A DNA stretch of 13,225 bases. It comes from NVQY01 sp047639325 (GTDB lineage: Bacteria > Pseudomonadota > Alphaproteobacteria > Rhodobacterales > Rhodobacteraceae). The stretch lies in the NCBI GenBank assembly GCA_047639325.1, contig JBLINN010000094.1, positions 1 to 13,225 of the forward strand, read 5' to 3'. Numbering within the stretch: the first letter of the stretch is position 1; each line of letters begins with the position of its first letter. Under the pieces are notes generated by a model, which did no database searches, had not been told where the DNA came from, and saw only the letters and a list, made by a program, of their open reading frames with translations. This document shows, one piece after another, positions 13,053-13,225 of the stretch. The position numbers and the translations under genes are program-made.

Positions 13053-13225
13053 AAAGTCGCTCCAAAAACACTGCAGTAAGTCGTTAAAGGCTTATCCCCT
13101 TTGTTCCGGCAAGACTACATGTTGAGGCTACAGAGTTGATGATTGTGGCCTGAGGCGCGGATCGGGTCAATTTGCGGCGCAGCTTGGGCGCATAAAACGT
13201 AGCTTTTCTGATGAAAGATGGCTTT
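13053..13225. other. Right edge, no gene identified
   Basis: A weak stem, AAAGG (13086-13090) against CCTTT (13098-13102), could help end the LCCL transcript. A minus-strand frame is open from the right edge to about 13121 and could be the end of a gene lying outside, but I do not recognise the peptide. A plus-strand ATG at 13211 has no ribosome site. Confidence 0.3.

Overview
The window reads as chromosome from an alphaproteobacterium of the Rhodobacterales (Roseobacter group). The cytochrome b matches the Rhodobacter protein so closely that the four heme histidines (97, 111, 198, 212) and the PEWY motif (294-297) fall on the Rhodobacter numbers. GC is moderately high and genes are tightly packed with short overlaps. 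This placement comes from recalled family sequences; no search was run.

Left half (1-8178), mostly core genome. An FMN riboswitch on the minus strand (80-293) controls a gene that starts just beyond the left edge; its ribosome binding site is still visible. Facing away from it on the plus strand are a PaiB/FMN-binding-like protein, a glutathione S-transferase-like protein and the complete petABC operon for the cytochrome bc1 complex, closed by a clear intrinsic terminator (4598-4629). Next is a 334-residue, lysine-rich, almost wholly helical protein I do not recognise, with a nonpolar central block. It is convergent with, and shares stop-codon bases with, mtaB (tRNA t6A37 methylthiotransferase). 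mtaB follows dapF (diaminopimelate epimerase) with a 4-base overlap. A tRNA-Lys(TTT) gene ends this half.

Right half (8179-13225), accessory. Beyond the tRNA the content changes to minus-strand genes of unknown role and mobile-element debris: a PPP-type metallophosphoesterase coupled to a 240-residue protein whose C-terminus looks like an excisionase/MerR-type helix-turn-helix; a gene-poor stretch with two diverged copies of a two-hairpin repeat; a small 98-residue protein; a DUF5681-family gene split by a frameshift; a gene-free block of about 490 bases; and a 792-base IS21-like remnant with near-perfect 30-base ends whose istA and istB are collapsed by two internal deletions. Last, behind a strong TATAAT promoter, is a small secreted LCCL-domain protein. 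The layout fits an island or decayed integrated element at the tRNA-Lys gene, but no integrase and no second attachment site lie in the window.

Most worth following up: the unrecognised 334-residue protein, the HTH protein/phosphoesterase pair, the two-hairpin repeats whose stem bases change together, the DapF whose second catalytic cysteine is serine, the palindrome inside the riboswitch, and the in-frame IstA-IstB chimera. I found no complete, clearly new multi-gene system.
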